22,500 nucleotides of DNA from assembly GCF_000091045.1 (NCBI RefSeq), contig NC_006682.1:360001-382500 (forward strand), written 5' to 3'. Origin of the DNA: Cryptococcus deneoformans JEC21 (taxonomy: Eukaryota > Basidiomycota > Tremellomycetes > Tremellales > Cryptococcaceae). The translations under genes and the position numbers were made by a program. This document shows, piece by piece, positions 19,231 to 22,500 of this stretch. The notes beneath the pieces are model-generated. The model worked only from the letters and a program-made list of their open reading frames with translations. It was not told the DNA's origin and did not search any database. Position 1 is the stretch's first letter. Each line of letters begins with the position of its first letter.

Positions 19231-20269
19231 ATGGCGTCAACATTACCACAGGTAAGTTCATCCGATAAAAAGATATGAAGACTGATTTTCGGATACTTTC
19301 AGTACTACAAGATTTTGGTATGTCTAACTGCTGGGAAGAGTTTATGAAACTAACACAATTGATCGCCAGGGTGTGGCACCTACTGCTACAGCGTGAGTCT
19401 GCGCTCTTTATGCCATCTCTGATCTTTCCTTATTGATGAATGGACTCAATAGGGACGAAATCCGAACAGCATATAAGAAAGAATCTTTGAGAAGTCATCC
19501 TGACCGATTACCTCAAACCGCGACTCCTCAGGAGCGTAGGAAAGCCACCGAGAGATTCGTATGTTTGAACAAGATGGTTTTGTATGTATACGGCCGCGCT
19601 GATCAACGTACAGCAAGTTGTCTCAGACGCCTACTACGTTCTCTCGGACCCTGGGCGCAGAGCGGAATACGATGCTCTCTTCCGTTCTCGACCCTCCTCA
19701 GCCTTTACAGAAGACAACGCTTCAGAATACGAACAGGCACAAGCGTCTGGAAACTTTTTCCAAAACTTCGCCCAATTCTTCCAGAATGCCAGCGCCAGTA
19801 ATGCAGCGGGTGACGATACCAAAGAAAGCGCTGGAACTGGTGCGGGTACTGGCAGAAGACCTAATGCCGATAACGTCTTTGGCGACGTCTTTGAAGAGAT
19901 GCTGGCTCCCGAAGTGTCACATGTGAGACCATGGTGGTCATGGGTCGGTGGCACATCCGGTGCCGCATTAGGTTACATTGTGGCCAACGTCCCAGGGGCC
20001 GTGGCAGGTGGTGAGTCAAGATACAGCTTTCAGTTAAAAGCTGGTATTAGAATTGGACGTGGAGGTTGATGGGTTTGTAGGGTTTGCGGGGAATAGGTTG
20101 GGAGCTATTAGGGATGCCAAAGGAAGAGCAGTTGGAGAGGTTTTCAAGGATCTTGGTGGTGCACAGAAAGCAGAAGTGAGTTATTCTTAGACATGTTGCT
20201 TCTGATAGATATTAATTGTTTTAGATCCTTCGAGCGCTGGCGTTCAAAGTTCTTGGAAGCATGGGTTAG
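19231..20269 (+). CDS. J-domain (DnaJ/Hsp40) cochaperone with C-terminal glycine-rich segment
   Basis: Hsp70 cochaperone. Exons are 19231-19251, 19303-19317, 19370-19392, 19453-19558, 19614-20010, 20081-20175 and 20225-20269, giving 233 residues. The J domain is at the extreme N-terminus: QYYKILGVAPTAT, then the Hsp70-stimulating HPD at residues 35-37, then QVVSDAYYVLSDPGRRAEYD. There is no Gly/Phe-rich region and no Cys-rich zinc domain, so it is a class C J protein. A Ser/Ala/Asn linker follows, and then a C-terminal segment with regularly spaced glycines (GGTSGAALGYIVANVPGAVA) resembling a glycine zipper that may insert in or lie on a membrane. The first three exons are 21, 15 and 23 bp. 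The client and location are unknown. Confidence 0.92.
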
Positions 20270-20401
20270 GGCTGTATATGTTAGAGCTGTATCTTGAAGA
20301 TTAATAGCGTTGTTTCGAGAGTAGTAGTAGGACCAGTTTTGTACTTTTGATGTTCTACGTAGATGTTCATGCAAATGCAAATGGTATCTTCTATTTCATA
20401 C
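20270..20401. other. Convergent 3' spacer
   Basis: There are 132 bp between the stop codons of the J-protein gene and the opposing HAD phosphatase gene. It must serve both 3' ends. No further feature is seen. Confidence 0.5.
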
Positions 20402-21348
20402 CTAAGGGGTCTCGTCGATGGTCAACTTCACTCGTCCGCCTTCAATCTCGAATGTTACTCTAATTCATCTATTAGTCATGCTCTCTACCCAAACGGAGAA
20501 GGGACGCTTACCGAGATAGGTCAGTCACGATCCAGGTGGCACCGATATTTTCTAATTGTTCTCTGGTGTGGGATGTGCAGACGGCCAAGACCCTTGCGCC
20601 ACTAGCAACACCAGACTTGATACCTGAAGGGGCGTCTTCTACGACAACACCTAAAGTTCTTTGAGCGTACTTACTTTCAGAAGTGGATAACACACTCACA
20701 ATCTTTGACATCCACATCGAGAGCTTTGGCGCCCGCCAAATAAGGCTCTGGGTCAGGCTTTCCATTACGAACATCATCACCAGTAATCAATTTGGGCGTT
20801 TCGGGGATACCAGCTGTTGGCAAGGCAGCAGAGGCATAGACAGTGGTTGCAGAGGTGACAATAGCCCAGACAGGGATGGGGGAGGCGTTGAGCTTGTTGA
20901 GAAGGGGAAGGACATTAGGAAGGGCGATAAGGCCTTCCTTGCCAGCAGCCTGCAGTTGCTTGGCCTCGGTGACAATCATGCTCTCAAAGGTCTCGGTTGC
21001 ATCCTGTTCAAATAATCAACCACGCTCAAGTTTTTGAAGTAGGTTCCGTGCTTCTGTAGCTAAAACTCACCCTCAGTTGGATAGGGTCCTCGATTCCGCA
21101 CCATTTCCTCATGTTGTCAATAGTTCTCACTCCGTGGGAAGTACGCAAAACCTGGTGAAGGTCAAGATCATACTCCTTGGCAAAATACTCCCAAGTGGCC
21201 AACACGGCGGGAGTAGAGTCTAGAGTGATTTCGAGTTGTCAGTGAGTTTTGCATAGCCAGATGAGCGGCAAAAGAAGAGCGTACCGAGAAGAGTACCGTC
21301 CATGTCGAAGAGCATGGCCCGGGTGGTAGTGGTGGTGGTCTTGGACAT
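20402..21348 (-). CDS. HAD-superfamily phosphatase, glycerol-3-phosphatase / 2-deoxyglucose-6-phosphatase (Gpp/Dog) type
   Basis: Soluble phosphatase removing phosphate from a small polyol or sugar phosphate. Minus-strand exons are 21348-21285, 21219-21071, 21003-20700, 20650-20512 and 20459-20402, giving 237 residues. HAD motif I is FDMDGTLLDS with nucleophile Asp15 and acid/base Asp17. Motif II is the VTSAT segment, motif III the Lys of NGKPDPEPYL, and motif IV VVVEDAPSGIKSG. The cap segment TSHGVRTIDNM resembles the SHGWRT of yeast Gpp1. Gpp enzymes make glycerol in osmotic stress and Dog enzymes detoxify 2-deoxyglucose; sequence reading cannot separate them. A run of six Thr follows MSK. 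A TATA-like sequence sits on the minus strand near 21420-21430, about 75 bp before the ATG. Confidence 0.9.
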
Positions 21349-21804
21349 CTTGAAAGGGATTAAACACGTAAAGTACACGAAGACGTAAACAGCGATGAGA
21401 TGACAAAAAATAGGGCAAATATAAATATAGAAAGCGTTGCAAAAGATCAAAATAAAATGCATGGTGAATCACAGGCCGGATCTCTAATTGAAGGATCGGG
21501 TAAACTGTTAATTTCAAAATCTCAATCTTATCAGTTCTACCGCACCTCATTTTCTCCGTCCTTTCGCCGGGCCCAATCGTATAACACTCGAACGTTTACT
21601 TTTTATGCCGAAATTTCACTCAGGCATTGGTGGACATCATTCACCAGTCGTAGTAACTGTCTTTTCTATAAAGTGGCGGTAAAAATCAACGGTTTTCTCC
21701 AAAACAGTCAGACGTAAGATAAAAAGTCCAAACCCCCATGGGCTAGCCAAACCCAAACAATCCAGATGCATGACGACCAAAATCACTTATCATCTCTTTA
21801 CCAT
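21349..21804. promoter_or_regulatory. Promoter of the HAD phosphatase and 3' flank of the leucyl-tRNA synthetase gene
   Basis: This 456-bp stretch lies between two minus-strand genes. TATATTTATA (minus strand, about 21420-21430) is the likely core promoter of the phosphatase. The right part is the 3' flank of the synthetase gene. No convincing ORF or repeat is seen. Confidence 0.5.
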
Positions 21805-22500
21805 CTATACGTTCCAGAACTGAACACCAGGGACAGCGGGCTCGGCAACCTCAATCTTTTCCTTGGCCCATCCTTCCTTCTCACCATCCTTCTCAATGAT
21901 CTCCCTAGCCTCCTCCACACTGAGCACGTCAATTTCCTCGAATCGGAGAGAAGACTTGATGAGAGGGGCGAGCATCTTGAGAGAGTAGAGCTCATCGAAG
22001 GGAAGAGTTCGGTCAAAGGCAGAGGGACCGGTAACAGCAAGTTTCCTCTGTTTATTTTATCAGCAACCTTCAGCGGCTAGAAAGAAAAGAGGTGAACGCA
22101 CCTTGAAAGCCTGGCAGAAAGGCATGACCTTCTTGTCCTTCATTAAACCAACCTCCTCCAAACCCTTCCTGAGCTTAACGTCGTCCACTTTCTCACCATC
22201 CCAGGCCTGGTTCTTGATGACACCGATAGCCTTTTCTTGCCATTCAGGGAAGTTTTTGGCAACGTACATCCTGACCTTCTTGGGCTTGCTAGGGTCATAG
22301 ACGGCAGCAGCAGCCTTCTTCCCCTTCTTCTTACCAGCCTGCGCCTCGGCAGATCGGATAGCATCAACGACACCACGGAGGTACTCGGTCTGCTCGAGGA
22401 CTGTGGGGTCGATAGGGCCTGAAGGCTCGGGGAAAAGAGCGGTCTGGATGGAGGAAGTCTCGCCAAGAACGTTCTTCCAGATGTGCTCAGAATAGTGGGG
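21805..22500 (-). CDS. CDC60: Cytosolic leucyl-tRNA synthetase, C-terminal part (5' end outside window)
   Basis: C-terminal 212 residues of the class I synthetase that charges tRNA-Leu in the cytosol. Exons on the minus strand are 22500-22102 (open at the window edge) and 22047-21805, joined across a 54-bp intron; the reading frame enters in phase 0 at 22500. Seen: HYSEHIWKNVLGE and TEYLRGVVDAIRSAE of the anticodon-binding helical region. A Lys/Ala-rich stretch follows (AGKKKGKKAAAA), then VRMYVAKNFPEWQEKAI and the eukaryotic C-terminal extension, ending VPGVQFWNV. These blocks are typical of the eukaryotic cytosolic enzyme and not of the mitochondrial or bacterial one. The catalytic HIGH and KMSKS motifs and the editing domain lie outside the window. 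The identity is from memory of the family. Confidence 0.9.

Noticed and set aside
1..22500. A secondary-metabolite, defence or mobile-element system
   Set aside because: All twelve genes are assignable as housekeeping or ordinary transport functions, or an unnamed scaffold; no transposase, recombinase, reverse transcriptase, terminal repeat or synthase was seen.

Overview
This is a gene-dense nuclear fragment of a fungus. It has protein-coding genes on both strands, nearly all split by many short introns (mostly 39-70 bp, GT-AG, CTGAC/CTAAC-like branch sites). Neighbouring genes have unrelated functions, with no operons. Intron density and size, the protein families and the compact spacing point to a basidiomycete yeast of the Tremellomycetes, most likely a Cryptococcus relative; this is an inference from style, as no species marker is present. 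I rebuilt exon joins by hand from splice signals and protein-family continuity, and checked that each complete gene's exon lengths sum to a multiple of three.

Layout, left to right: the 3' part of a Rab5 GTPase gene (+, 3-952); a secreted histidine acid phosphatase (+, 1724-3931); the histone-fold subunit Dpb4/POLE3 (+, 4155-5010); a small Cys-rich CYSTM-like protein (-, 5087-5457); a Dap1/PGRMC-type heme protein (-, 5629-6365); a large helical-repeat protein I cannot name (+, 6712-10396); a Rad5/Uls1-class SNF2 translocase (-, 10561-13977 or further); an MFS drug/polyamine-type transporter (-, 14636-16560); mitochondrial cardiolipin synthase Crd1 (+, 17328-18606); a J-domain cochaperone (+, 19231-20269); a HAD-family sugar/glycerol phosphatase (-, 20402-21348); and the C-terminal end of cytosolic leucyl-tRNA synthetase (-, 21805-22500, running off the window). 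I found no tRNA, rRNA, transposon or CRISPR.

The genes form no pathway; they are ordinary housekeeping and transport functions. The most unusual property is architectural. Six of the twelve genes contain exons of 7-19 bp, several coding for the most conserved motif of the protein (the Rab DTAGQ switch, SNF2 motif III, helix I of the J domain). There are two probable GC-AG introns and one 51-bp intron-like segment that stays in frame if retained. Other points are a 40-residue acidic insertion in the Rab5 fold, a SUMO-interaction-like motif plus a collapsed RING in the SNF2 protein, and repeats or palindromes in two divergent promoter regions. I see no evidence for a new defence, mobile or biosynthetic system.
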